A stretch of 64,000 bases of DNA, from positions 80,609,178 through 80,673,177 of the forward strand of contig CM061241.1 of NCBI GenBank assembly GCA_030848705.1, in the 5' to 3' direction. The stretch is from Heracleum sosnowskyi. Lineage: Eukaryota > Streptophyta > Magnoliopsida > Apiales > Apiaceae. The translations under genes were made by a program, and so were the position numbers. The notes below the pieces were generated by a model. It did no database searches, was not told the origin of the DNA, and saw nothing but the letters and a program-made list of their open reading frames with translations. The first letter of the stretch is position 1. Each line of letters opens with the position of its first letter. This document shows positions 1 through 9,503 of the stretch, one piece after another.

Positions 1-1323
1 TGAAGATTGGATCACATTTGAATCCAGAGTTAGCCGAGCAACTCATCTCGTTTTTGAAGGCAAACTTGGATGTTTTTGCTTGGAGTCATGCTGATATGGT
101 GGGAATTGATCCAAATGTGATGTGTCATCATTTGAATATAGATCCATCAAAAAAAGGAACTCGGCAGAAAAGAAGGCCGGTGAGCGGGGAACGTGCTGTG
201 GCTTTACAGGAAGAGGTAGATAGATTATTGGAGGTTGGGTTAATAAAGGAGTCTTTCTATCCAACGTGGTTAGCAAATCCTGTGCTGGTAAAGAAACCAA
301 ATGGGAAGTGGAGGACGTGCGTTGATTTCACTGATTTAAATAAGGCATGTCCAAAGGATAGCTTTCCATTGCCAAGGATAGATCAGTTGGTGGACGCGAC
401 TACGGGACATGCACTGTTGAGCTTCATGGACGCCTACTCTGGATATAACCAAATCCCTATGTACGGGCCGGATCAAGAGCATACATCTTTCATCACTGAT
501 ATGGGGACTTTATTGTTATATTGGGATGCCTTTTGGCCTAATCAACGCCGGAGCGACATATCAGAGGTTGGTCAATATGATGTTTAAAGATCAAATTGGG
601 AAAACAATGGAAGTATATGTAGATGATATGTTGGTGAAGTCTAGGGAAGCTGTGGAACATGTCACGCACTTGAAGGAGATGTTCGGCATACTGCAGAGGT
701 ATCGAATGAAGTTGAACCCTCAAAAGTGCGTGTTTGGTGTCGAGTCAGGAATTTTTTTGGGTTTTATAGTCAATCATCGGGGTATAGAGGCGAATCCAGC
801 AAAAATCAGGGCCCTTTTAGACATGAAATCTCCAACATGTGTGAAGCAAGTACAAAGTTTAACGGGTAGGATTGCAGCTTTAAATAGATTTGTCTCAAGG
901 TCGTCAGATAAATGTCAGGAGTTTTTCAAAGCCATCAAAAAGGTGGGAAAGGATTTTTTGTGGACAACAGAGTGTGAGCGGGCATTTCAGAAGATCAAAG
1001 AGCATTTGGGGTCGCCTCCTATGCTTGCGAAGCCAAGCGAAGGCGAGGTGTTAATCGTGTACTTGGCTGTTTCAGGGTACTCTGTTAGTGCGGTATTAGT
1101 CAAGGAAGAAGGGGTAGATCAATCTCCCGTATATTATGTGAGTAAGAGGTTACACGACGCTGAAACCCGTTACACGAACATGGAAAAGTTGGTATATGCT
1201 CTTATCTTGGCTTCTCGAAAGTTACGTCCGTACTTTCAGGCTCATAGGATGGAAATTAGGACTTCTTTCCCGCTTCGGCAAATTATGCATAAGCCAGAGG
1301 TAACAGGTCGGATGATGAAGTGG
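1..1323 (+). pseudogene. Ty3/gypsy (Tat-type) pol, RT and RNase H part
   Basis: This is the upstream part of a decayed gypsy polyprotein, cut by the window edge. Positions 18-587 encode the RT fingers and palm start (motifs FTDLNKACPKDSFPLPRID and LLSFMDAYSGYNQI). An indel near 505-525 shifts the frame, and RT resumes at 526 with MPFGLINAGATYQR and the catalytic YVDDMLVKS, followed by the connection and the first RNase H (YYVSKRLHDAETRYTNMEK). The frame is then cut at 1323 by the reverse copia element. The same gene resumes at 10885, where the codons continue exactly once one target duplication is removed. RT would copy the element's RNA in virus-like particles. The frameshift and the insertion make this copy non-functional. 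Confidence 0.93.
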
Positions 1324-1328
1324 GCTGT
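1324..1328. repeat. Left target-site duplication GCTGT
   Basis: GCTGT directly precedes the TG of the left LTR at 1329 and recurs at 10880-10884 directly after the CA of the right LTR. Removing the insert and one copy restores the gypsy codons for Trp-Ala-Val-Glu-Leu, which fixes the insertion ends to the base. Confidence 0.95.
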
Positions 1329-2694
1329 TGTTAGGTCCTGATAAGTTTGTAGAAGGGGGGTTGAATACAAACTATACCGTTTTATCAAAATTTGCTCTTT
1401 GAATAATTTAACAATAAGAACAAATTAATGCGGAATATAAATGAAACAAGATTCAAGTTAAATATAACTAATATTAAACTTGAAGGGTGTTGCAAATACA
1501 ATATGGATTACAAAGTATTTATCTCAAACTAATTAATACAAATTTAGAATAAATTCGACATGAACTTTTCTAATATTTGTAATAAAAAGATCGAATGCTA
1601 AAAGCAAGTTCGAGATAAATTCTAGGGATAAAAATCCGCTAGATGATCGAAGCAATACAAGTAATCAACTTCTAGTGGTTTGGATTTAACAATACAAACT
1701 AGAATTAATTGCTTGAGAAGAAATAAGATTAAATGCTTCAACTGTTCTTCAGAGAAATAAATGTCTGCCTCTTTTTGTTTGATAATGCAATCTCATCTTC
1801 TTTCATTTCTGGCCCCGGGTTAATACAATGCATTTACCTTGTATGACCTGACAAATGTCTTGTATGACCTCAGAAACAAATTCGGTATGACCTGCATAGT
1901 ACATTCGGTAGAACCTCAAAAGAAACGTGTATGACCTGAACTTATAAAGTGAAAAGTAACTAGTATGACCTCTTAAATATTCGGTATGACCTGCCAAATA
2001 TAAAGCAAGGTCATACAAAGTATTTTAGGTCATACCGAGTTTTGAATTCTAATAAAACAGGTCATACTAGTTTTATTTCAGAAAATCCTTTTAATTTAAA
2101 TAGTTAGATTAAATTAATTCTCTTAAAAGAATCAAGTTAATAAATAATTTAAACTACTAACTTAATTAATTTAATAAATTAATTAATTCTGATAGAATTA
2201 ATTTATTAATTAAATTAAATTAATAAATCAAAGAAGATAACTCAAAAACTTTGCATTCTTCAATCTTCTGAAAACCACTGAATATTGATGATTTAATTCC
2301 ACTGATGATGTCGTCATTCGATGCACTGTCTGGTTTCATGAATAACTGACTTCAATGATAATTCTTCATCTTTAAAACATTTAAAGTTGTGGCTTCTTAT
2401 CTTTAGCTTTGACAAAACTCTGTATCCTGTACTTCTTCCGTCACCACTGGAAATCTCTGTCACTGTAGTAAATCCACTTCCTTGAATACTTCACTGAGGC
2501 TTGAACAATAAAATTGAACTTCTTTCAATGTAGAATAACTTCAAGTCTGTAGATGACTTTAATTCTCCATTCTCTTGACAGATAAAACTATCTGAGATTC
2601 CTGTGACATATTAACTTATTATTTACTTATTACATACTTGTTTAAATTAAGTTGTTTCCTCGGAATATTAATAGGCCTAAACATATGCCTTTCA
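1329..2694 (-). repeat. 3' LTR of Sirevirus-like copia element
   Basis: 1,366-bp LTR, left copy on the plus strand, which starts TGTTAGGTCCTGATAA and ends GCATATGCCTTTCA. It pairs with 9504-10879. The PPT (2695-2706) abuts it on its element-internal side, confirming the minus-strand orientation. Confidence 0.95.
1840..2078. repeat. GTATGACCT motif array in LTR
   Basis: Seven direct copies of GTATGACCT (one degenerate as GTAGAACCT) at irregular 20-35 bp spacing are followed by three copies in inverted orientation (AGGTCATAC). The same array is in the other LTR at about 10014-10240. The direct and inverted arrangement resembles a cluster of protein-binding sites in an LTR promoter; that role is inferred. 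Confidence 0.75.
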
Positions 2695-2706
2695 ATCTCC
2701 CCCTAT
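2695..2706 (-). other. Polypurine tract of the copia element
   Basis: The minus-strand sequence ATAGGGGGAGAT directly abuts the 3' LTR. A purine run here primes plus-strand DNA synthesis in LTR retrotransposons. Confidence 0.85.
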
Positions 2707-2955
2707 TTGTTTGTTAGAGAATAACAATCAAATACCTAGAGGATAACTCAACTAACTTAAACAAGAAATAGAAATGACTTTTAAGAGCCAAGTAAATAAC
2801 AAGAAAAGTTCTGGATTTCATTTAACATTATCCAGATTCAAACATTAAAGATAAATACAAGATAGATGTTCCTCTAGACTGAACATATGTTTACATTGAT
2901 CCTATCTTGAAATACCTAAGCTCTATACATATAACATTTACAGACTAGAGCTTCT

Positions 2956-5763
2956 TCAAATTTCAGACTCCATCATCTCTCCTTCTTCAAGTGCCTCAAG
3001 CAAATCCTTGTCCAAAATACGATCAGATTCAGAAGTAATGCCACTAGGTCTGACAGGTTGAGCTGTGACTTTCTTCAGCCTATTCTTCATTTGTTGATAT
3101 CTCTTGATATTGGCAATGCAATAGTCTTGAATCAAATCAGCAACTTCTGTCTTCTCTTGTGTAGCAAATCCTGAAGTCCTCAACATGTTCTCCAAGTAAA
3201 CAAGATGCTTGGCAGGAAAATCTTTCAAAGAGATTGGATCCACACCACAAGTTTGAAGTGCCCTTCCTTTATAAAATTTAACTTCATATGGCACGTCCAC
3301 AACTTGAGGGCTAGCCTTCATTGCAAAGTCTCTTAGCTGATCATGCAGCAGCTCAGCTAATGGAGAAGTTCTTTTTATTTTGCACATGAATACCCATAGT
3401 TCAGAGAGAGTTCTGCTTTCCAGAAGATTGAGAGACACTAAGAAAGTTCCCTCATTATGAGTGTAAACATATATCTTAAACTCCTCTCTAACTCTGTCAA
3501 ATCCAGTTGTGATCCTTGAAATCTCTGCATGAAGAGCTTTCATATATACTGTGTTGTCTGGATTGACTTTCTTGTATCTTTCCAACATCCCAAGAAACTT
3601 TGCATCATTATTAGTTCCTTCTAGATGTGCAAACATTTCTCTAGCCTTGTCCCATTCTTCTCCTTGCTTCAGCCTCACATACAATTTTCTATCACTAACC
3701 TTCAGATTGTGAAGCCTTTGCTTTTCTTGATGCTCAGCCTTTTGAATGACAAGATGCTTAGAAATTATGCCAGATACCTTTGCATTCTCCTCCTCTCTTC
3801 TCTTCAAATCAGCCTTTTGTCTCACCAACTCAGCTTCAAAGGCAGGATCCACTTCAGGTTCATCTTCCCAGTCAGCATAATCAGCCTCTCCTTCAACCTC
3901 CACATCACCAAAGATATCTTCAGGGTTTTCTTCAGATTCAGTACAGTCAAAATCTCCCTGTTCACCTTGGTAGTAGTCAGCATCAGAAAAAGTTAACTTC
4001 TGCTTCCCTTTGTCCTTTACAGAACCAGAACCTCCAGCTTCTCCTCCTTGATCTTCTCCTCCTTGTATCTCCTTCTCCTTATTCTCCCCCTTAGTTGAGG
4101 AATCCTCTAAAGATTTAACTTTATCAGTTTTAGGATCCTCCTCTTTACTTCCTCTTTCTCCTTCTCCATCCTTGTCATCATTTCCCCCTTCATCATCATC
4201 ACCCTCAAAGAATTTTTTCTGTTCAGCATTGGGTTGATGTGAGACCTTGATCATGGTATACAGATGTTTCATGCCTTCATTCAGATGTTGCATCCCTCCT
4301 TCAATCTTGGTAAATCTCTCATCATTGAAGTACTGATTTTCATCAATAGTATCTTGAAAGGAGTCTACCTTAGTTGAAATAATAGGAATCTGTTTGATAG
4401 CCTCCCTGATCTCAGCATTAGAAACCAGAAGCTCTGACATATCCGAAGCCACTAACACCTGTGATTCTTGAACAACATTCATCTTGGGGACCAATGTGAC
4501 CTTCACTCCCTGTATCTCATCTCTAAGATGACTCAGCTGATTATTTACAGAGGTGGAAGAAGAAGAACGTTCATCCACTTGTGCCTTGAGAAAATCTTTT
4601 TCAGCCTGGGACTCTTGTAGTTGTTTCTGCAGACTAGCTATTTGAGCCAATAAGGAAGCAGTGTATGTGTCGTTGTGTGCACTCATCTCAATTTCTCTAG
4701 ATGGTGTTTCACTCACCTCACGTGCTTGTGTATCGCTCTGTGTTTTACTAACCACTAGCTGTCTATCCAGATTTGGATTTGAAGTACCTGCAATAGAAAT
4801 CACCATAGCCCCTTCTTGAGAGGTCACTGGTGGTGCAATGGGAGTTCGCGAATCCCAATCCATGGTAAAGTCCAGAAATTCATCAAAAATTGAAAACTGA
4901 ATTGCTTCAGGTATGGACTTACCATGTTGCCCTTCACTTTCTCCAGTTAAAACTGCGAGTGAAGAATCCCTTAGGGGAGCCAGAGATGTTCCCTCTGGGA
5001 GGGGAGAAAATGATTCTATTATTGTGGGCGAAGAACCAGATTTTCCCTCTGAAGCCTGTGAAGGCTCTTCTACCGTGACAATGGTAGGTACTGATTCACC
5101 AATTATTCCTATGTGCTCTCCTCTCTGAGTGTCCTGTTCATGAGTCTCTATTATTGTTTCAGAAGTGTTTTCTCCCATTGTGAGTAAGGGGAGAGTGCTT
5201 GACTCTTTACAGAATGCCATGGCCTGATGGCGAATTTCAATAGATTCATCCTGTTGAGAGGATGTCTCTAGTAACTGTTCATTGGCCTTTTGAGAATCCA
5301 TATCCTTTTGGGAGGATACAGACTGGCTTACAGATGCCTCAAGTAGTGTTCTTCTCTTCTTTAGTGGTGGAGGCAGAGCTGTGGGATCACTCACATTAGA
5401 ATCTACTCCAGCTTGTTCTATCAATCTTGTTGTAGTTGATTGTTCTAGGGGAGCGGTCAATGGATTTGACTCTGTGTGTGGCTCTATGACCGTGGACAGA
5501 GATTGTGGTTCTACAATCCCTTGGTCAATCCTAAGAACCTCTTGGGTTAGAGGAGTAGCTGAGAGAGGATATATTACCTGAAGTGCCATGGTGTTAGGAG
5601 GCACCATTGAAGTTCCTGCTGATGAGGATCCAACCACTGGATGTTCAATAAAGAGTAGAGGTAACTGTGGTTGCAGAATCCTTCTCAGATATGATTGTGG
5701 AACTACGGGTCTCCTTCCAGACTTGTTGTTGTTCGAATTGATTGAGTTCATCTTGCATAGCAA
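2956..5763 (-). CDS. Sirevirus extra (env-like) ORF, N-terminus replaced
   Basis: This 935-codon open frame, downstream of integrase, occupies the place of the extra 3' ORF of Sireviruses, whose function is unsettled (sometimes called env-like). The first 18 or so codons are the RT start read in a different frame, so the ATG at 5763 is not the ancestral start. The real ORF begins at the deletion junction near 5695. Visible parts: a Ser/Thr/Pro/Glu-rich N-half; a predicted coiled coil around residues 370-430 (LLAQIASLQKQLQESQAEKD); a very acidic Lys/Glu/Asp tract about 510-640; a second charged helix about 630-700; and a conserved C-terminal block resembling that of 26243-27370 (FKIYVYTHNEG versus FLLYFKTDGR). 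The conserved N-terminal domain seen at 23993-24600 in the other element is missing. The frame is uninterrupted. I see no clear signal peptide or membrane segment. Confidence 0.75.
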   Translation of the reverse strand: MLCKMNSINSNNNKSGRRPVVPQSYLRRILQPQLPLLFIEHPVVGSSSAGTSMVPPNTMALQVIYPLSATPLTQEVLRIDQGIVEPQSLSTVIEPHTESNPLTAPLEQSTTTRLIEQAGVDSNVSDPTALPPPLKKRRTLLEASVSQSVSSQKDMDSQKANEQLLETSSQQDESIEIRHQAMAFCKESSTLPLLTMGENTSETIIETHEQDTQRGEHIGIIGESVPTIVTVEEPSQASEGKSGSSPTIIESFSPLPEGTSLAPLRDSSLAVLTGESEGQHGKSIPEAIQFSIFDEFLDFTMDWDSRTPIAPPVTSQEGAMVISIAGTSNPNLDRQLVVSKTQSDTQAREVSETPSREIEMSAHNDTYTASLLAQIASLQKQLQESQAEKDFLKAQVDERSSSSTSVNNQLSHLRDEIQGVKVTLVPKMNVVQESQVLVASDMSELLVSNAEIREAIKQIPIISTKVDSFQDTIDENQYFNDERFTKIEGGMQHLNEGMKHLYTMIKVSHQPNAEQKKFFEGDDDEGGNDDKDGEGERGSKEEDPKTDKVKSLEDSSTKGENKEKEIQGGEDQGGEAGGSGSVKDKGKQKLTFSDADYYQGEQGDFDCTESEENPEDIFGDVEVEGEADYADWEDEPEVDPAFEAELVRQKADLKRREEENAKVSGIISKHLVIQKAEHQEKQRLHNLKVSDRKLYVRLKQGEEWDKAREMFAHLEGTNNDAKFLGMLERYKKVNPDNTVYMKALHAEISRITTGFDRVREEFKIYVYTHNEGTFLVSLNLLESRTLSELWVFMCKIKRTSPLAELLHDQLRDFAMKASPQVVDVPYEVKFYKGRALQTCGVDPISLKDFPAKHLVYLENMLRTSGFATQEKTEVADLIQDYCIANIKRYQQMKNRLKKVTAQPVRPSGITSESDRILDKDLLEALEEGEMMESEI

Positions 5764-7141
5764 TCACCCAATCTGGATCAGTCAGTGCTTCCTCAGTTTT
5801 CTTTGGCTCCATTTTAGATAGAAATGCTGAGAAAAGACATTCATTCTGAGAAGCACTTCTAGTTTTAACTCCAACATCCGGATCACCAATGATCAGCTCA
5901 AAAGGATGAGCTCTATTCCAAACAGTCTGTCTTGGAAGATTTGATCTTGATGATTCACCTTGAAATTCACTTTGATGTTGTGAGTGACTAGTTGATCCTT
6001 CATTTGCTCCCCCTGAGTTGTTGCCTGTTTGCCTTGATGATTCTTCTCCAGTGTTGGTGGTATCTCCATTGTTACCAGTGTTTCCACCACCATCACCATG
6101 ATCATTATCATCATTGTTATTATCATCACCAGCAATAACTTCAGGTGGGGCTTCATCATCTGATTCTGAGTCTGGCAAGTTATCAAACTTCAGCTTTTCA
6201 GATGAGTCTTCTTTTTGGATACTGGGGAACTTAGTGTCATCAAAAGTAACATTGACACTTTCCTTTACTGTGTGACTGCCAACCACGTAGACCCTGTAAG
6301 ATCTTCTGGAATAACCAACAAAAATAGCTTCTTGTGCCTTTGCATCAAACTTGCCACGTTTAACATTTTCATCTATAAGCACAAAGCATTTTGCTCCAAA
6401 TACATGAAAGTACTTGACAGTTGGTTTCTTGTTGTTCATGATCTCATACGGAGTCTTCATTAAGTCCTTGTTGATTAAAGTTCGATTCTGAGTATAACAA
6501 GCTGTATTTGCTGCTTCAGCCCAAAAGTACGTTGGAAGTTTGGACTCACTTAGCATAGTCCTAGCTGCTTCAATCAATGTACGATTCTTTCTTTCTACTA
6601 CTCCATTTTGTTGAGGAGTTCTAGGGGCAGAATACTGTCTTGTTATTCCTTTATCAGCACAAAAGTCATTTAGAATGGCATTTTTGAATTCAGTACCATT
6701 ATCTGACCTTATGGCTCTAACAGGGAATCTAGAATCCAGCTCAATCAACTTTATGTGGCCAATCACCAGGAATGGGGTCTCATCCTTGGAATGTAGGAAC
6801 AAAACCCATGTAAATTTAGAAAAGTCATCAACAATCACAAGTGCATATTGTTTCTTTGACATGGACATCACATTAACTGGACCAAACAAATCCATGTGCA
6901 GTAGCTGAAGTGGTTCAGTTATTGATGATGTGTCAGTGCCCTTGTGAGAAGCTTTCTTTGACTTTCCTTTCTGACATGCCTCACACAGTCCTTCCTGTGT
7001 AAATTCCATCTGAGGCAAACCTCTAACCAATTCTCTCTTGACTAAAGAGTTCATGGTTTTGAAGTTAAGGTGAGACATCTTCTTGTGCCATAGCCAACTA
7101 TCATCTGATGAAGCTTTAGCATAAAAAACAATTAACTTCAT
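5645..7141 (-). pseudogene. Copia integrase with truncated RT start
   Basis: A GAG-pre-integrase/zinc-binding region (HKKMSHLNFKTMNSLVKREL ... CEACQKGKSKKASH) is followed by the integrase core with all three catalytic acidic residues: Asp in LLHMDLFGPV, Asp in AIRSDNGTEF and Glu in QQNGVVERKNRTL. A low-complexity linker rich in Asp/Asn/Gly/Ser follows, then DPDVGVKTRS and the first RT residues, WVIAMQDELNQFEQQQVWK. The match to RT stops abruptly there at about 5700, and the remaining codons to 5645 are foreign frame. Upstream, a one-base gain in a T run near 7125-7135 puts integrase out of frame with protease. Confidence 0.9.
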
Positions 7142-7553
7142 CTTTGAATCCCGAGTTCAGATCAGCTATGAACAAGTCACCTTTCCTTACTCCTTGAAGA
7201 GCAGGCTTTCCATTCTTCTTGTGAGTGATCTGACACTTCTCTCTTTCAAAGGAAACAGCATATCCTCTGTCACAGAACTGACTGATGCTGAGAAGATTGA
7301 ACGTCAGACCTTCCATAAATGAAACATCTTCAATGATAACATTTCCGTACTTCAAACAGCCATATCCTTTCGTAATACCCTTGCTGTTATCTCCAAAGGT
7401 AACTACTGGGCCAACTTTCACAACCACATCTGATAGCAGGGCTCTATCTCCGGTCATATGCCTTGAACAACCACTGTCAAGAATCCACATAACACGGTTT
7501 ACCTGTTTAACTCCCTGCAATATCAGATTGATTAGTCCTTCCTCGGAGCCCAA
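7116..7553 (-). pseudogene. Copia protease
   Basis: Aspartic protease of the copia polyprotein. The active-site motif is in MWILDSGCSRHMTGD, followed by GDNSKGITKGYG and a hydrophobic flap-like region (VSFMEGLTFNLLSISQFC). It would cut the polyprotein inside the particle. It overlaps the end of gag by 22 nt in another frame and runs out of frame into integrase at a T run near 7130. Confidence 0.88.
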
Positions 7554-9403
7554 AATTGATTGGGTCCGGCATACTTAAAGAACTGGCCTTTGTCAGGCAA
7601 AACAACATTTCTAACTAAAACTACTTCATCCTTTTTCACATAAGAGCGTTTCCATTTATAACCAGCCTTAACACATTTCTGAGTAGGCTTAGGGATAAAT
7701 GAATCCACTCTAGTCTGAGGAGGACTAGTAGTCTTTGTTTTAACATGCTTCTTATTATTAACATGTTGACGTGGAGCAGTCTTATCACTAGATACATGCT
7801 TTTTATTAAAGAAAGCATACATAACATTAAAAGCACAAGACATGCAATTACTCACACCACATGCTTTATGAGAAGAATTAACAGCAGGCATGTTAGTTCT
7901 ACAGTTGTTTTGATCCAACTTATGGATATCTGATTTAGTCGTTTTAGTTGTTGCAACTTTGACTGGAATATCAGATATACACTTTTTGGACTGTTCAGCT
8001 TCCAAAGCAATATCTTCCTCACGATTCTCCTCAGCTATAATGATAGAGTATTCATTCATAGGATCTGCCTCGGACTCCTTACAGAAGGGTGTTTCAATAC
8101 CCTTAAGTATATATGGAACAACCTTTCCTTCAGATTTGAATCTACAAGGGGAATTAATTCCAAGCAGTCCAATAGCCTCATTATAATCATACCCTATACT
8201 GACATGATTACCAATAGCTTGTTTATTGAGAATCTCTTTAGCCGTCTTACAAGAGTTGTAATAGGCATTAGCTTTGGTCTTAAGCTCACTAATATGATCT
8301 TTGAGAATGGTTTCCAGTTGAATATAACATTTAACCCTATTCTCAAGAAAAGCAATTTTCTCAGTAAGTTCATCCTGATTAACATGCACAAGTTTCAATT
8401 CTTTTAATTCCTTTTCAAGATTTGTGTTTAAAAGATTTATTCTATCATTTTCATTGCGTGCACAACTTATGGTGCCACCAAGATGATAAATCATTTCAGT
8501 ATCAGTGAATTTTACCTTAGACATGTTGGGTGGAGATAACATGGACTCAAAGAGTTTGTCTCCTATTGCCATGAGTGCAAGATTCCCAACTTCTTCATCT
8601 TCACTGTCTGTATCATCCCAGCTCTTTTCTTTAGACTTATAGCCACCCCTTGTGCTATTTGAGGATGAAGAACCACCTGTCTGGTATTCGTCAGCATATG
8701 TCTTGAACTTGAAACTAGGATTTCTCCTGAACCTGAAGTTTCCAAACTTCTTCACTACCCAGGCCATAGACTCATCTTCCAACTGTTCAAGCTCCTCCAT
8801 AGAATAAAAATCACCACCAGATTGACTTGTAGATGTAACACCATATTCAGCTACAATTACATCCTTGTTAGGACTGGAAGGTAGAACAACCTTCGCTTCC
8901 TTTTTCTGTGGGACTCCAGCTACCAGTGAAGTAGACATACTAACCACTTTTCCTTCCCTTGGATTTGATCTGAAGTGCTCATATGAAGAGGTGAGAATTT
9001 CCATCTTATTCTCTCTGAATTCCTCTGTCCCTTCATTGATTATTTCAATCGTATCCCAAATGTGTTTGGCAGAGACACATTTTAAAATATGATTATGCAT
9101 GATTGGATCAAGACAATCAATCAGTATCAACTGTAGACAGGCATCCAAGGCAACATCTTCTTTTTCTGCAGAAGTGTAGTCCTTGGGATCCTTAGGGTAT
9201 ATCCTAGCAGCCCTAGTAACAACATCATTCTCTATTAGCTCTTTCTCAGCAAACATAGGAATTCTTGGTCCATTCTTCAGCACTTCAAGATATTCAACAT
9301 TAACCACTTGAAGAAACAAGAGCATCTTCTTCTTCCACATAGGATAGTGCTCCTTGCTGAACATTGGGATTTTTACTGTAGCCATTTTCTGTGTAGTAGA
9401 CAT
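7532..9403 (-). CDS. Sirevirus-like gag with internal deletions
   Basis: This 623-codon gag starts at an ATG 85 nt downstream of the PBS. The N-terminal part (IPMFSKEHYPMWKKKMLLFL) and the capsid-like part (ILKCVSAKHIWDTIEIINEG) match copia gag. After YEHFRSNPREGK the frame jumps to STSLVAG and FYSMEELEQLEDESMAW, skipping a stretch normally present in Sirevirus gag. A second skip between RGGYKS and KSWDDTDSEDEE removes the CCHC zinc knuckle that binds RNA. The C-terminal half is coiled-coil rich (LLNTNLEKELKELKLVHV, ILKDHISELK) and ends GPNQFWAPRKD before the protease. Both skips keep the frame open. Confidence 0.82.
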   Translation of the reverse strand: MSTTQKMATVKIPMFSKEHYPMWKKKMLLFLQVVNVEYLEVLKNGPRIPMFAEKELIENDVVTRAARIYPKDPKDYTSAEKEDVALDACLQLILIDCLDPIMHNHILKCVSAKHIWDTIEIINEGTEEFRENKMEILTSSYEHFRSNPREGKVVSMSTSLVAGVPQKKEAKVVLPSSPNKDVIVAEYGVTSTSQSGGDFYSMEELEQLEDESMAWVVKKFGNFRFRRNPSFKFKTYADEYQTGGSSSSNSTRGGYKSKEKSWDDTDSEDEEVGNLALMAIGDKLFESMLSPPNMSKVKFTDTEMIYHLGGTISCARNENDRINLLNTNLEKELKELKLVHVNQDELTEKIAFLENRVKCYIQLETILKDHISELKTKANAYYNSCKTAKEILNKQAIGNHVSIGYDYNEAIGLLGINSPCRFKSEGKVVPYILKGIETPFCKESEADPMNEYSIIIAEENREEDIALEAEQSKKCISDIPVKVATTKTTKSDIHKLDQNNCRTNMPAVNSSHKACGVSNCMSCAFNVMYAFFNKKHVSSDKTAPRQHVNNKKHVKTKTTSPPQTRVDSFIPKPTQKCVKAGYKWKRSYVKKDEVVLVRNVVLPDKGQFFKYAGPNQFWAPRKD

Positions 9404-9488
9404 CTTTTGAGATTTTTAGAAAAATAAAAATTTCAGAGTTAAAAAAAATCTCAAACAATTGGATCTTTGATTTGTATATCAATCAAAA

Positions 9489-9501
9489 GGCTCTGATGCC
9501 A
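9489..9501 (-). other. Primer-binding site like initiator tRNA-Met
   Basis: Minus-strand TGGCATCAGAGCC lies 2 nt downstream of the 5' LTR end. It differs at one base from TGGTATCAGAGCC, the plant copia PBS complementary to the 3' end of initiator tRNA-Met. Confidence 0.88.
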
Positions 9502-9503
9502 AT

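Noticed and set aside
3625..4094. Plus-strand frames opposite the 935-codon ORF
   Set aside because: Shadow frames of a biased coding region; no independent signal.
5645..5763. ATG at 5763 as natural start of the 935-codon ORF
   Set aside because: The first codons are the RT start of pol read in another frame, and the real ORF begins only after the deletion junction near 5695.
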